A DNA stretch of 64,000 nucleotides from Sabellastarte sp. h YS-2021 (GCA_964017235.1 OZ024928.1:1178001-1242000), one strand, 5' to 3'; numbered from the stretch's first letter, positions 44,801 to 47,624 are shown. Translations and numbers: made by a program. Notes: a model not told the origin generated them from the letters alone.

Positions 44801-46329
44801 AATAATTGTAATGTATCAAGAGAGTGTTTGGATGTCTAAGAACCTTGTCACATTGTTTCTTTCTTCAGTGTGGAAAATTCCATTGCATCCTGTAAATGCG
44901 GCATATATTAGGGCATTATAGTTGTCCAATGAATCTATATCTCCTTTAGGAGGACATTTTGACACAAACTTGGAATTGGGTCACACACAGATCAGTAGGC
45001 GTATTCCACAACTTGAGATCTGTGTGATCTTTGTGATCCAGATTGAGATCCTTCAGATCAGTAGAATCTGTGAAATGCAAAAGTCGCAGAAATGATGATC
45101 CAAGATGGCCACTGAAATGGCATGCTTTGTGATCCAGATCGAGATCCTTCAGATCAGTAGAATCTGTGAAATGCAAAAGTTGCAGAAATGATGATCCAAG
45201 ATGGCCACTGAAATGGCATGCTTTGCATCTTTGGAATTACTTTTTGACAATAATGTTAGAAGGAAAGGAAAAAGTTTCAGAAATATCAACAATTAAAATT
45301 ATAAATGAAAATTTCAAACCTCGTGTTTTCCGCCGTCTTTACAAAGAATTGTGGGATATTTCGCAGATCTGATCTCTCGAATCCACCTATTTATGAGTCA
45401 GATCATGATCTGGATCAGTCAGATCAGGTTCTTTTGACCTGATCCGTTGATCCGTCGAATCTGGATTCTACAGATGACGGCTGTGGAATACACCTACTAT
45501 GTTCACAATAAGTGATGTGCTGGACGACAATGAAAAAACATGATCACAAGTACTGGGAAGTCATCTGAACAGCTCAATGAAAATACGGACATCCTAAAAA
45601 TATTACAAGGTTTTGGTCACCAAGTAAGCTGTGTCATTCATCAGTTCCGCAGTCAGGTTGGTACTTTCTGTTGAGGGACACAAATACAGTCAGTAGACAA
45701 AGACACATAAAGGAGCAACCCTTACTTCAATAAGGGACATGTGACCAATCTTTAAGTGAGTGAAAGGCGTAGGACCAGTTTTTTAAGTCAGTGAGATATT
45801 TATGACCAATATTTTAAGTTAGTAAGAGGTGTATGACTAACTTTTAAGTTAGTATGATGTATATAACCAACCTTTACATCACTGAGAGATGTATGACCTA
45901 CTTTCAAGTCATTGAAAGATGTATGACCAACCTTTAAGTCATTGTGAGGGGTATGACCAGCCTTTAAATCAGTGTGATGAGTATGACCAACCTATAACTA
46001 TAAGTCAGGGTGATGTGTTTCACCAAGCTTTAAGTCATTTGCAAATGAAAAGTCCAGTTTGTACAAGTTTCAATCAGTTTCACTCCATCTAACAGATTCA
46101 GGAAAAGATGCTGATCTGGCAGTCAACCTTTTTATGTATCACCTGTTCATCCTGTACCTTCAAATGTATTTCTTGTATATCCATGTACCCTGTACCTTTA
46201 TCTGTTACAGAAGCCAGTAAGGAGGAGCCATTCGTCTCAGCCAATCAGAGACCTTCAATGGGCCACACCCCATCTTTATCCAGTGAAGAGGAGTTTTGTC
46301 TGATAGATGACCCTGGTCTGGGAATTGCA
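2676..46329 (+). CDS. ATG2: ATG2 autophagy lipid-transfer protein, partial gene (13 exons)
   Basis: ATG2 proteins are long rod-shaped bridge-type (chorein/VPS13-like) lipid transporters that move phospholipids from the ER to the growing autophagosome, working with ATG9 and WIPI proteins. Thirteen exons (1,754 nt: 2 nt of a split codon plus 584 codons) splice in consistent phase with GT-AG borders and no stop. Recognisable ATG2 blocks are GEFVLDVEDGTLFVS, MLSVAVKIDLD, FITVGLGVRGATL, REFPILGYSPP, FEDAALYISD, YVCVADVGILEL, KLELQLSNNIVHLRTCSDS and EEEFCLIDDPGLGI. Start, chorein domain and C-terminal region are outside the window. About 96% of the span is intron, mostly repeats. Identity rests on family motifs read by eye; isoform (A or B) cannot be assigned. 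Confidence 0.93.
3066..3375 (+). mobile_element. tRNA-derived SINE, family S1
   Basis: A tRNA-like head has an A-box-like GTGGCCTAGCAGG and a B-box-like GGCTTCAAACCC. The body carries CCCCAGTGGCAGGCTAAAG, GATAAATGGTCATCCTT and GGGGAATGTCAGTTACTTG, and the tail GAGTATAAATACACAATAC. A second copy is at 62,893-63,218 and a tail fragment at about 51,485-51,533. Non-coding and Pol III-type by structure. Confidence 0.85.
3528..4715. repeat. 35-bp minisatellite, about 34 copies
   Basis: Head-to-tail units of 35 bp (GATTACTGACCCAGATAAAG followed by CATGATAGTACAATG), with a few recurring variants (AAAGC/AAAAC, TAGTACAAT/TATTACACT). The variants alternate in blocks, which suggests duplication of multi-unit segments. 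It lies in the first visible ATG2 intron and has no coding potential. Confidence 0.95.
4716..5053. other. Intronic stretch with poly-T/poly-G tract
   Basis: No gene seen. At about 4938-5011 the plus strand runs through interrupted T tracts into an unbroken run of about 24 G. The antisense Lys/Pro-rich ORF here is only a translation of this tract. The DIRS-A left terminus starts about 40 bp downstream. Confidence 0.8.
5054..5192 (+). repeat. DIRS-A left inverted terminal repeat
   Basis: Starts TTTTATTGCGTTAATACATC, then CTATCCAATGGACAATTGC, GACCCGCCAAAC, AAAAAGACGTCCTGTGTTTC and CCCCAGGTGG. The reverse complement occurs at the right end. Similarity to the right repeat stops after CAGGTGG, so the left copy is shorter than the right one. 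Confidence 0.85.
5262..6850 (+). pseudogene. DIRS-A gag, N-terminal part (frameshifted)
   Basis: The Gag-like ORF1 starts at ATG 5262 with a Cys/His cluster (CGHMM ... CARCHDK ... DPC ... C) matching the start of DIRS-B gag. A one-base shift near 5453 (STPLL then stop) moves the frame to 5458-6504, a Ser/Thr/Pro-rich 348-codon segment ending in the conserved KVSVNLPTDEWLCRKM block. A further shift leads to SRPISQESLRKWEKSARESS at 6,570-6,630. The match fades near 6850, where foreign DNA begins; gag resumes near 14,540. The ORF is rich in CCGACC/ACCGAC hexamers, which also occur in the terminal repeats. Confidence 0.8.
6851..7189. repeat. Repeat fragment with two ATATCTCAAAAATGG units
   Basis: Foreign DNA inside DIRS-A, between its gag and the DIRS-B terminus. 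Two degenerate units of about 140 bp each carry ATCTCAAAAATGGCTTG, then TTCAAATTTGGCATGTGG, then GTGACCTTAAACTCCC. This is the same core idea as the hairpin-element satellites. No gene. Confidence 0.6.
7190..7340 (+). repeat. DIRS-B left terminal repeat
   Basis: TTTTATTGCGTTAATACATC, TACCTAGTGGACAGATGC, TTTCGCCAAACG, AAAAACGTCCTGAGC and TTCGCCAGGTGGC align in order with the other DIRS left ends. No right partner remains. Confidence 0.8.
7503..9565 (+). pseudogene. DIRS-B gag (frameshifted, 3' truncated)
   Basis: ATG 7503 opens MASPSDRKGQRRGSCGHVMA followed by CARCREK and CKIC: a Cys/His-rich N-terminus typical of these ORF1s and probably metal-binding. The frame changes near 7780 (to 7802-8746), near 8720 (to 8719-9270) and near 9230 (to 9212 onward). 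Conserved blocks in order are SYRETVQSARSY, SRPVSQESLRQWERAARE, NHAAGFSRC, HLADSFCVHMSNLILLRRDS and VKQDTMNSLRNAPL. The full Gag layout is readable, but at least three indels break it. The last in-frame residues after about 9565 are read-through into the neighbouring element. Confidence 0.8.
9575..11437 (-). pseudogene. Ngaro/Pat-like reverse transcriptase-RNase H
   Basis: Two overlapping minus-strand ORFs (11,385-10,459 and 10,507-9,512) read as one RT-RNase H after one shift near 10,490. The RT N-terminal blocks include LLVRDKQNSNSKRTIMDLSW and KIDISRAFRHIKVDP; the catalytic HIDDLIY lies at about 10,460-10,475. RNase H keeps its acidic residues in EVHLDACLSGLGA, IVHLELLNIVVALK and KIHCDNMAVVEVL. 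The last codons past QPIWVQTHIDL come from antisense DIRS-B. Catalytic residues are present, but the frame break, the split from gag and the missing recombinase argue it is dead. Confidence 0.75.
11441..11742. mobile_element. Hairpin-headed insertion between gag and RT (family 4)
   Basis: About 300 bp interrupting the retrotransposon. It opens with a hairpin at 11,441-11,470 (TTAGCTTAC-T-GGCC, loop AAC, GGCC-GTAAGCTAA), then a GTTGTT/GTCGTC microsatellite and the core CTCAGAAACTACTGCACCGA ... TTTGAAATTTGGTATGG. The right edge is near a TATATA tract at 11,705-11,735. Only the left hairpin is clear; no matching right-end box was found. Confidence 0.55.
11745..13097 (-). pseudogene. Ngaro/Pat-like gag
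   Basis: ATG at 13,097 opens MAEIEKKHYNLRSG and an acidic Ser/Asp-rich region, then a shift near 12,700 leads into the long frame 12,769-11,609. That frame reads PPTQFQMPDLQKIRQDVYIQ, WPQEFVLSGSKKERIQYD, FCRILREEKDP and SRAEINASKSTAFKWFAYSK. The true Gag sequence ends near 11,745; the downstream residues (YIVYIYSIQSN...) come from the inserted repeat. I infer nucleocapsid/structural ORF1 from its position upstream of RT; no zinc knuckle was seen. Confidence 0.65.
13331..14539. repeat. Tandem ~130-bp units (GGCAACA-rich) and ~60-bp units
   Basis: From about 13,400 to 13,960 four or five degenerate units share GATTAGTTTTTCGGCAACA, CTGGCAACAAGTGTTGCCA and AAATATTTTTATGGGTTCTT. The segment GGCAACAnnTGTTGCC is itself palindromic. 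At about 14,050-14,330 shorter units share CCTTCTTTCCTCCATGAAG and AGACAAGACAGGACAT. No gene. This fills the gap between the Ngaro/Pat-like 5' side and the resumption of DIRS-A. Confidence 0.75.
14540..14904 (+). pseudogene. DIRS-A gag, C-terminal part (resumption)
   Basis: NMANTTLLRRDSYLSYLKAG aligns with MSNLILLRRDSYLDY of DIRS-B and MANFTLMRRDSFLDN of DIRS-C, so this is the gag C-terminus separated from its N-terminal part by 7.7 kb. It ends in a basic Lys/Arg-rich tail and overlaps the start of ORF2, as expected for DIRS elements. Confidence 0.75.
14832..17040 (+). pseudogene. DIRS-A ORF2: Cys-rich / RT / RNase H / methyltransferase-like
   Basis: Domains in order: a Cys-rich module at 15,030-15,120 (CEMCFLCHS, LCETCNKCQKCC); RT start KVVQILKEGYTLPFWIRL; a SINE insertion at 15,291; RT core FLVPKPNNKWRPILDLSKL and KALPFGLSTAPMEF; RNase H start LQIFTDASKEGWGAHL; and the methyltransferase-like DLFATRFNNKLP ... 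DAYAFPPAAILGKV ... APGWPNMPWFW. The catalytic RT motif is lost: IRIHQ is followed directly by DWLVRA at about 15,960, where DIRS-2 has YLDD. RNase H lacks the middle (LELKAV, ATDNTT) by deletion at about 16,475. Several stops and shifts also occur. Confidence 0.85.
15291..15517 (+). mobile_element. tRNA-Gly-like SINE (family S2) with 15-bp target duplication
   Basis: The sequence CCACAGGAACAGCTA occurs just before the insertion and again at its end. The head is tRNA-like with an A box TGGCAGAGTGG, B box GGTTCGATCCC, matching acceptor-stem halves (GGCCACG / CATGGCC) and a TCTCGCCTCCCAC segment like tRNA-Gly(CCC). The tail reads GACGTAAAACCCCAAATAAA. It splits the RT domain of DIRS-A, so it arrived after that element. 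It is not a functional tRNA gene because the anticodon arm does not pair properly. Confidence 0.9.
17060..18010 (+). pseudogene. DIRS-A tyrosine recombinase
   Basis: The C-terminal catalytic part (17,507-18,010) is open. Catalytic-type residues are the Arg in SGKRRSEIHA (before a stop), HDVR in KAHDVRAFAA, the HW of AWHWKSHNTF and the Tyr of QFYLKHV. The N-terminal core-binding part (NQVDFRAPP ... KLQPSTIDGYRSAIADKLG) loses frame near 17,240 by a short deletion relative to DIRS-2, and there are stops near 17,390 and 17,465. Known role: strand exchange that inserts the circular element. This copy could not make a full enzyme. Confidence 0.85.
18198..18430 (+). repeat. DIRS-A G-tract and internal complementary region
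   Basis: An AAAAAGGGGGGGG tract with GCAACGTCGGTA at about 18,200-18,222 is followed at 18,326-18,430 by GTATTAACGCAATAAAA joined to AAATTTTTATAAGTTAATAC. The first is complementary to the left end of the element, the second to the right end. This is the internal complementary region that DIRS elements use to join their ends into a circle. Confidence 0.85.
18475..18694 (+). repeat. DIRS-A right inverted terminal repeat
   Basis: Contains GACAACGAAAAAGATG, ACAGGACGTCTTTTTCTGAT, GTTTGGCGGGCC and GCAATTGCTCATTGGATAGG, then ends TTATAAAAATTTAATTTACT ... AAATTTGCAA. It is longer than the left copy and resembles the DIRS-2 repeats along its full length. Confidence 0.85.
18695..19169. other. ATG2 intron remainder, no feature
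   Basis: About 475 bp between the DIRS-A right end and the next ATG2 exon. No repeat structure or gene was seen apart from the 3' splice site TGTTTACAG at its end. Confidence 0.6.
19170..19305 (+). CDS. ATG2: ATG2 exon 2 of those visible
   Basis: Acceptor TTGTGTTTACAG, donor AATG|GTAAGT. It encodes HHGEFVLDVEDGTLFVSASH and LQYVCVHTNKAALFHNG, a conserved beta-strand block of the ATG2 middle region. It starts in phase 0 and ends one base into a codon, joining exon 3 to give a Gly codon. Confidence 0.92.
19380..19626. repeat. 27-bp minisatellite built on the exon-3 acceptor
   Basis: About seven units resembling TCTGTACTGTCAGGCTCTGT followed by GTATGTT run straight into the real acceptor CTTTCAG|GCTATGTAGAG. 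Each unit holds a TCAG|GCT(C/A)TGT acceptor look-alike. A closer copy, AACTTTCAGGCTATGTTC, sits at about 19,379-19,396. Confidence 0.85.
19627..19832 (+). CDS. ATG2: ATG2 exon 3 of those visible
   Basis: Acceptor CTTTCAG, donor AAG|GTCAGT. It encodes VESVPLPEVLPRAVF, TVYLSDRGLDTQLSG and DMLSVAVKIDLD. The last block matches the ATG2 strand preceding the conserved GVRGATL element in the next exon. Ends in phase 0. Confidence 0.92.
20100..21020 (+). pseudogene. Degenerate LINE reverse transcriptase, 3' part
   Basis: Across frames and stops one can read WFGFNGIIPKWFISYLNNSC, ESVLGPLFFPLYTTPLSK, a long decayed middle, and a C-terminal block near 20,880-21,000 (FGNSSTFDASKIWNDLLNNV, ASFRKRSTV). 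This is the thumb/C-terminal layout of CR1/L2-like non-LTR retrotransposons. No endonuclease and no intact frame. It is an old, sense-oriented insertion in an ATG2 intron. Confidence 0.7.
21170..21440. repeat. Tandem copies of the exon-4 acceptor, ~72-bp units
   Basis: Three extra copies of polypyrimidine-tract/acceptor/exon start precede the real one. Acceptor-like TAG ends lie at 21,228, 21,295 and 21,369, each followed by a version of TTTATCACAGTGGGTCTAGG; the real site is at 21,440. Units also share GTAGTAAGGGACTGTGTTTT. A more distant copy is at about 19,920-19,965. Confidence 0.88.
21441..21521 (+). CDS. ATG2: ATG2 exon 4 of those visible
   Basis: Acceptor TGTGTTGTAG, donor CAG|GTTAGA. 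Exactly 27 codons in phase 0 encode FITVGLGVRGATLRHR and ISGQNWIQQ, a well-conserved ATG2 block. The upstream duplicated copies carry stops or frame changes, which marks this as the functional one. Confidence 0.93.
21522..22198. other. ATG2 intron, no feature
   Basis: Unique-looking AT-rich intron with a block at 21,610-21,920 where CTGCGCA motifs occur near both edges (TGCGCAGTCGACG and GTCTGCGCATACG), possibly an old insertion. No gene or clear repeat. Confidence 0.5.
22199..22305 (+). CDS. ATG2: ATG2 exon 5 of those visible
   Basis: Acceptor TTGTTTCTAG, donor TACAG|GTTAGT. It encodes LLELFDMREFPILGYSPPKV and LHLHVWSSAIDYR. The final Arg codon is split with exon 6 (AG|G). The Y-S/N-P-P and short beta-strand signature is typical of ATG2. 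Confidence 0.93.
22306..23060. repeat. Degenerate repeats derived from the exon-5 donor
   Basis: Loose units of about 35-50 bp share ACTACAGGTTAGTGAG and TTATAACTCACACAAATAC. At about 22,465-22,500 a longer copy (ACCTGCATACATGGCATTCT ... GTAGACTACAGATAAG) mirrors the exon-5 3' end plus donor. The array therefore grew from the exon/intron border. Confidence 0.75.
23459..23551 (+). CDS. ATG2: ATG2 exon 6 of those visible
   Basis: Acceptor TGTATTTCAG, donor CTCAG|GTACGT. It encodes PLHLPYCAVLVLESFSISSN and ADSPTSLLR, the conserved ATG2 segment after the LDYR block. Both borders are split Arg codons. Confidence 0.93.
23552..24467. other. ATG2 intron with a core-module fragment
   Basis: No gene. 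At 23,890-24,020 the sequence CATATCTCAGAAACAGTTTG, then GTCAAATTTATTTTTCTGC, an A run and TGGTGGCCATTTTGAACTTC resembles a diverged unit of the family-1 type repeats. The rest looks unique. Confidence 0.55.
24468..24550 (+). CDS. ATG2: ATG2 exon 7 of those visible
   Basis: Acceptor TACTCTGTAG, donor AGAG|GTGGGT. It encodes FLFEDAALYISDKNRPDPRD, a highly conserved ATG2 element, then LSVHLER. The Asp codon at the junction (G|AT) is completed 7 kb downstream, beyond DIRS-2. Confidence 0.93.
24640..24860. repeat. 48-bp minisatellite, about 4 copies
   Basis: Units of 48 bp (ACTTGGGTTGAGGTAGATCT, GCATTGATGTAGGTTTCGGT, TGGGATAG), decaying on the right into GTTGGGTTGATGTAGACATG. The antisense repetitive peptide is only a reading of this array. 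Confidence 0.9.
24861..25630. other. ATG2 intron, no feature
   Basis: About 770 bp of AT-rich intron up to the DIRS-2 insertion point. No repeat or gene recognised. Confidence 0.5.
25631..25822 (+). repeat. DIRS-2 left inverted terminal repeat
   Basis: From TTTTATTGCGTTAATACATC to GTCAGTTCATCTTTTTC. Across the segment from GGCAGGACC to the inner edge I see one mismatch against the reverse complement of 31,207-31,330. Confidence 0.9.
25823..27896 (+). other. DIRS-2 5' region: CCGGT-rich repeats in place of gag
   Basis: A start-like MASPG at 25,947 recalls other DIRS gag starts, but the Cys/His cluster and downstream gag blocks are absent. From 26,500 to about 27,010 units of roughly 130-160 bp repeat (CCAGTGATCAGCCCTG, CACCAGAGGCCTTTCCACTG, TACCGGTTCCAGTC). 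From 27,010 to 27,600 shorter GCCGGTTCCGGAGT-type motifs dominate. I count roughly thirty CCGG-core sites by eye. Short ORFs within are repetitive (SSDQPC, RGLSTG) and probably not genuine proteins. Confidence 0.65.
27897..28706 (+). pseudogene. DIRS-2 ORF2: reverse transcriptase
   Basis: Blocks in order: SQLVRQWLEIEGGLHSPLP, GFLVSKPNNRWRPILDLSTL, EWVTSIDFKEAYFHIPI, FKALPFGLSTAPMEF, IRIHQYLDDWLVRAST (YLDD at 28,380-28,391), LGWLVNKEKSEL and FNFVGYQFDLKEGKVRPT. The RT core is uninterrupted and keeps its catalytic aspartates. The frame ends at a stop after LGRLT, where DIRS-A reads on (LHMRPIQ), implying a one-base deletion near 28,698. The upstream Cys-rich module found in DIRS-A and DIRS-C is missing. 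Confidence 0.9.
28703..29760 (+). pseudogene. DIRS-2 ORF2: RNase H and methyltransferase-like domain
   Basis: The linker HLKNNWRVPESLEKVIPVP is followed by a short deletion near 28,797 that shifts frame into RNase H: LQIFTDASKEGWGAHL, INHLELKAVFLALKEF and VATDNTTVVAYINKK, so all three acidic residues are present. A shift in a G run near 29,085 returns to the first frame for CHIPGRLNVIADKLSRLGQ, then DLFATRFNNKLPQFVSPV, DPYAFPPAAILGKVVEKL and LIAPGWPNIPWFWDL. That last block matches the Dam-like methyltransferase domain described in DIRS elements; its function in the cycle is not established here. Confidence 0.85.
29715..30720 (+). CDS. DIRS-2 tyrosine recombinase (intact)
   Basis: The frame is open from upstream of EAKWTIFTKWCLSNQVDFRA (about 29,730) to the stop at 30,718-30,720. 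The N-terminal SAM-like part reads LHLFQEKKLQPSTIDGYRSA; the catalytic part has the Arg in SGKRKSEIHA, HDVR at 30,520-30,531, ACHWKSHNTF and the Tyr in QFYLKDVAWADSE. It overlaps the end of ORF2 in another frame, as usual for DIRS. The 29,782 GTG sits inside the domain, so translation probably starts upstream or by frameshift. Role: integration of circular element DNA. Residues look complete. Confidence 0.88.
30876..31145 (+). repeat. DIRS-2 G-tract and internal complementary region
   Basis: AAAAAGGGGGGGGGC then AACGTCGGTAG at about 30,878-30,900, followed at 31,046-31,145 by CAATTGTCCATTGGATAGG, GTATTAACGCAATAAAA, a short TTAC join and AAATTTTTATAAGTTAATAC. The two arms complement the outer left and right ends, which reconstructs the circle junction. 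Confidence 0.9.
31207..31415 (+). repeat. DIRS-2 right inverted terminal repeat
   Basis: From GAAAAAGATGAACTGACGTC to TTACTTATTAAATTTGCAA. Reverse complement of the left repeat for about 190 bp, then the right-end-specific TATAAAAATTTAATTTAC tail that is matched by the internal complementary region. Confidence 0.9.
31617..31684 (+). CDS. ATG2: ATG2 exon 8 of those visible
   Basis: Acceptor GTTCTCTTCAG, donor CCA|GTAAGT. It encodes DYVCVADVGILELCLRTSDG, a conserved ATG2 block. Short (68 nt) and only 201 bp after the DIRS-2 right end. Phase-0 end. Confidence 0.93.
31690..32365. repeat. 49-bp minisatellite, about 13 copies
   Basis: Units of 49 bp (ACATCAGTGTACTCCGACTC, GTGTCATGTAATGTACAGTC, CTGTCAGTA) begin within 10 bp of the exon-8 donor. 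Variants CAACTC/CGACTC and CATGTAAT/CATATAAT recur in blocks. Each unit includes a weak CAG|TAAC donor-like string. Confidence 0.93.
32366..33174. other. ATG2 intron, no feature
   Basis: AT-rich intron of about 800 bp. Short ORFs here are not supported by any motif. Ends with the acceptor CTTCTCACCACAG. Confidence 0.5.
33175..33324 (+). CDS. ATG2: ATG2 exon 9 of those visible
   Basis: Acceptor TTCTCACCACAG, donor AAAA|GTGAGT. Fifty codons in phase 0 encode KYPKLELQLSNNIVHLRTCS, DSFQALSRLINYLASDSD and an acidic tail (MEGTEGEEDVRK). The RTCSDS block is among the most recognisable ATG2 motifs. It precedes the disordered linker. Confidence 0.94.
33350..34292. repeat. 29-bp minisatellite, about 32 copies, each with a donor-like site
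   Basis: Units CAGGTAAAGTGCATGGGGTA followed by CATGTTGCT (29 bp) start about 25 bp after the exon-9 donor. Nearly every unit contains CAG|GTAAAG, a good match to the 5' splice consensus, preceded by TTGCAC or TTGCT. The antisense Cys/Pro-rich repetitive peptides are shadows. Confidence 0.95.
34293..34679. other. ATG2 intron, no feature
   Basis: AT-rich intron between the minisatellite and the LINE remnant. Nothing recognised. Confidence 0.5.
34680..35026 (-). pseudogene. LINE 3' fragment, distal part (antisense)
   Basis: The minus-strand reading gives CHLSVPNRQNLQECFRHGTS and VEWNKLPLNVRSQKTVSSYS, the C-terminal end of a CR1/L2-like LINE protein. It connects to upstream protein sequence that lies at 40,467-41,007 on the other side of the family-1 insertion. 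Positions 34,892-35,026 are repeated at 40,467-40,600. Confidence 0.7.
35460..36240. repeat. ~178-bp satellite, about 4.5 copies
   Basis: Units begin ATGCTTATATCTCGAAAACC, then GTGCTAGATAGAGCGATTTC, GACGAAATTTTTGACC, CAGGGTATCTCTGC and ATGGCGGCCATTTTGAATTT. Antisense ORFs of 67-141 codons here are repetitive readings of the array. Related arrays occur at 1,190-2,500, 41,400-42,300 and 46,770-47,290. Confidence 0.9.
36241..39815. repeat. 133-bp satellite array with a 1,329-bp higher-order repeat
   Basis: About 27 monomers. Diagnostic variants recur 1,329 bp apart: the ATTGGAGATAG monomer at about 37,493 and 38,822, and CCCATTGCTATTTATTCACC at 38,101 and 39,430. About ten monomers were therefore duplicated as a block. 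The end of the array matches 1-1061. Confidence 0.92.
40467..41007 (-). pseudogene. LINE reverse transcriptase C-terminal fragment, proximal part (antisense)
   Basis: The minus-strand reading gives HMYILSVSDCLESHY, VKNLSVIFRSEKSYENYIAK, ICCDCYYQLRDL and, after decay, QNALCRIIFRLDTLSRVASY and LENLHWLTISCLILLKYKVV. This is the classic CR1/L2-type thumb region. The remainder continues at 34,680-35,026. Several stops; inactive. Confidence 0.75.
41061..42624. mobile_element. Family-1 hairpin element, short copy (1.56 kb)
   Basis: Left hairpin at 41,062-41,083 (arms AAGCGTCCT and GGGACGCTT), core modules, five or six ~178-bp-type units with ATGGCGGCCATTTTGAATTT, right box AGGACGCTT at 42,542, a terminal hairpin (AATCGCTTTGC ... 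GCAGGCGAT) and CTCTAG at 42,624. Flanks read CATTCA/TTCATT, again a TT target with no clear duplication. It lacks the 133-bp array, so arrays are optional cargo. Confidence 0.75.
42704..42790 (+). repeat. Solo DIRS right terminus
   Basis: CAGGACATTTTTTCTGACAT, TTGACAGGGCTGG and GTTAACTTATATAAAAATTT then AATTTACAG follow the order of the DIRS right terminal repeat (GACGTC.TTTTCTGAC.TTTGGC.GGG ... TTAACTTATAAAAATTTAAT). No other DIRS sequence is adjacent. It is either a remnant or a template for a recombination scar. Confidence 0.65.
42954..43077 (+). CDS. ATG2: ATG2 exon 10 of those visible
   Basis: Acceptor CTCTGTTTTGTAG, donor CAGG|GTAAGC. It encodes DDVQTAAPPSSNEDIRPSHM, DQVHDLMSDAMRESSSSHSS and Q, a polar linker. 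Its last 17 nt plus donor are the seed of the 35-bp array that follows. Confidence 0.88.
43061..43795. repeat. 35-bp array: 21 copies of the exon-10 donor junction
   Basis: Units of exactly 35 bp start at 43,061, 43,096, 43,131 and so on to 43,761. Each is TTCCCACTCCAGTCAGG (exonic 17 nt), then GTAAGCAAGCCATTACAG. Every unit thus contains a CAGG|GTAAG donor and ends in an ATTACAG acceptor-like string. Copy one is the true exon end. One unit has GATAAG instead of GTAAG (near 43,251). Confidence 0.97.
43796..44006. other. ATG2 intron, no feature
   Basis: Short GT-rich intron remainder. Ends with acceptor TTTACTATTACAG. Confidence 0.5.
44007..44222 (+). CDS. ATG2: ATG2 exon 11 of those visible
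   Basis: Acceptor CTATTACAG, donor CTAC|GTAAGT. It encodes a Ser/Pro-rich, then acidic linker with an internal repeat (GSLGALGSLGALGAV) followed by KFSSLKEAEENL. Low-complexity sequence, but phase (2 nt in, 1 nt out) fits both neighbours. Confidence 0.85.
44390..44593 (+). CDS. ATG2: ATG2 exon 12 of those visible
   Basis: Acceptor TGTTTCCCACAG, donor GCAG|GTGGGT. It encodes a Lys-rich start (SRSKKQKNKAKQT) then SRVEDMTYSDSFGLDLNEHQ and MEMSLSLSEQQEMA. Disordered linker between the beta-rich middle and the LIR. Confidence 0.87.
44594..44993. other. ATG2 intron, no feature
   Basis: About 400 bp of unique-looking intron before the GATC-rich candidate MITE. Confidence 0.5.
44994..45498. mobile_element. 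Candidate MITE, 505 bp, GATC-rich
   Basis: Ends are inverted: AGTAGGCGTATTCCACAAC on the left and CTGTGGAATACACCTACT on the right. The interior has a roughly 94-bp tandem duplication (GATCCAGAT.GAGATCCTTC, AGATCAGTAGAATCTGTG) and many GATC sites. No ORF. No clear target-site duplication could be fixed. Confidence 0.65.
45720..46050. repeat. ~36-bp degenerate repeats
   Basis: Eight or nine loose units of the form ATGACCAACCTTTAAGTCA, TTGTGAGGGGT. Diverged and non-coding. It lies in the intron before the LIR exon. Confidence 0.75.
46211..46329 (+). CDS. ATG2: ATG2 exon 13 of those visible, LIR-containing
   Basis: Acceptor TATCTGTTACAG, donor GCA|GTAAGT. It encodes EASKEEPFVSANQRPSMGHT then SLSSEEEFCLIDDPGLGIA. 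The core FCLI at 46,294-46,305, preceded by three Glu, fits the LC3-interacting consensus (aromatic-x-x-aliphatic with upstream acids). Vertebrate ATG2 proteins have a LIR in the same context, which binds GABARAP-family proteins. It ends in phase 0; the next exon is outside the window or was not recognised. Confidence 0.95.
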
Positions 46330-46435
46330 GTAAGTCTCTGAGTGTGTCATGTTCTGGACTGTACATAGGTGACCTTGGTGATTTGTAAAGCAAACCAAAA
46401 ACCAGCAGCCCTTCCTGCATATGTAAGAAAAGAAT

Positions 46436-47442
46436 TATGTCCACCTTACTGGGGGGTGGACATATTATTTTTTCTTTTTCCGCCGTCCGGCATCCCACTT
46501 GGTTTCCAGACATTTTAGGCAACAGTTCTTATCCTATCTTTACCAAATTTGGCATGAAGGTTTATTGGGTTAATAGCTTGTATGGGATTGCTTTTGGTGA
46601 TGATAGCTCTATAGCTAACTGAGTAATAGGTACTTTGCTACATACTTTGTTCATTGGGTTAATAGCTTGTATAGGATTGCTTTTGGGGGGAATTCCTTCA
46701 TAGATCAGTGAGTAATTAATTAAATAAATGAGTAATTGGCTATTTTGAGTACTGAAAAAGGCAAATGTGCTCATATCTCCTAAACCGTGCGAGATAGAGC
46801 AATTTCGTCAAAATTTTTGACCCACAAGGTATCTAAGGAATGTAGTCTTTGCAATTTTAAAAAAATTTTCCCCTTCTCAAAAATGGCAGCCATTTTGAAT
46901 TTTCGAATTTTTGCCAAAAATGGCAAAACACGAATTTGCTTCTATCTCCTTAACCGTGTGAGATAGAGCGATTTCGTCGAAATTTTCGACCCACAGGGTA
47001 TCTGAGCATTGTACTCGGCCATTGGCGGCCATTTTGAATTTTCGAATTTTTGCCCAAAATGGCAAAACACAAAATTCATTCTATTTCCTTAACCGTGCAA
47101 AATAGAGTTATTTCGTTGAAATTTTCGACCCATACGGTATCTAAGAAATGTACTCTTGGCAATTTTCAAAAAATTTTCCTCTTCCCAAAAATGGCGGCCA
47201 TTTTGAATTTTCGAATTTTTGCCAAAAATAGAAAAACAGAAATTTGCTTCTATCTTCTTAACCGTGCAAGATAGAGTGACTTCGTCAAAATTTTCGACCC
47301 AACCAATGCAAAAAGGCATGAAGCTGAAATAATTTACATGTACACTAATAAATATTTAAGCATCATTGATATATTTTACAAGTGAAACAGGGTCTTGTAA
47401 GACTACTGTACAATTTTGGCAAAAGGTTCATGGGGTGGACAT
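46436..47442. mobile_element. Family-3 hairpin element
   Basis: Left hairpin at 46,436-46,464 with arms TATGTCCACC and GGTGGACATA. The arm recurs as GGTGGACAT at 47,434-47,442. The interior has CTTTACCAAATTTGGCATG, a duplicated GGGTTAATAGCTTGTATGGG stretch, and three ~178-bp-type units (ATATCTCCTAAACCGTGCGA, ATTTCGTC.AAATTTT.GACC, GCGGCCATTTTGAATTTTCG). No ORF. Same layout as families 1 and 2 with a different hairpin. Confidence 0.65.
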
Positions 47443-47624
47443 TACACATGATAATGTGTGTTCTTCTATGCTATCCTGTTTCTATTCATATGTCGCAGCT
47501 ACTATCAACAGGGCGTCCTATTTCTATTTGTTCCAACTCTGGTTGTAGCACATTATTTTTGTTTATCCAAAATGGACAAACATGAACACTGGTTCAAACA
47601 TCACCTCAATAGCTTAGGAGATAA
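47443..47624. other. Short intronic spacer
   Basis: About 180 bp between the family-3 and family-2 elements. Nothing recognised. Confidence 0.4.
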
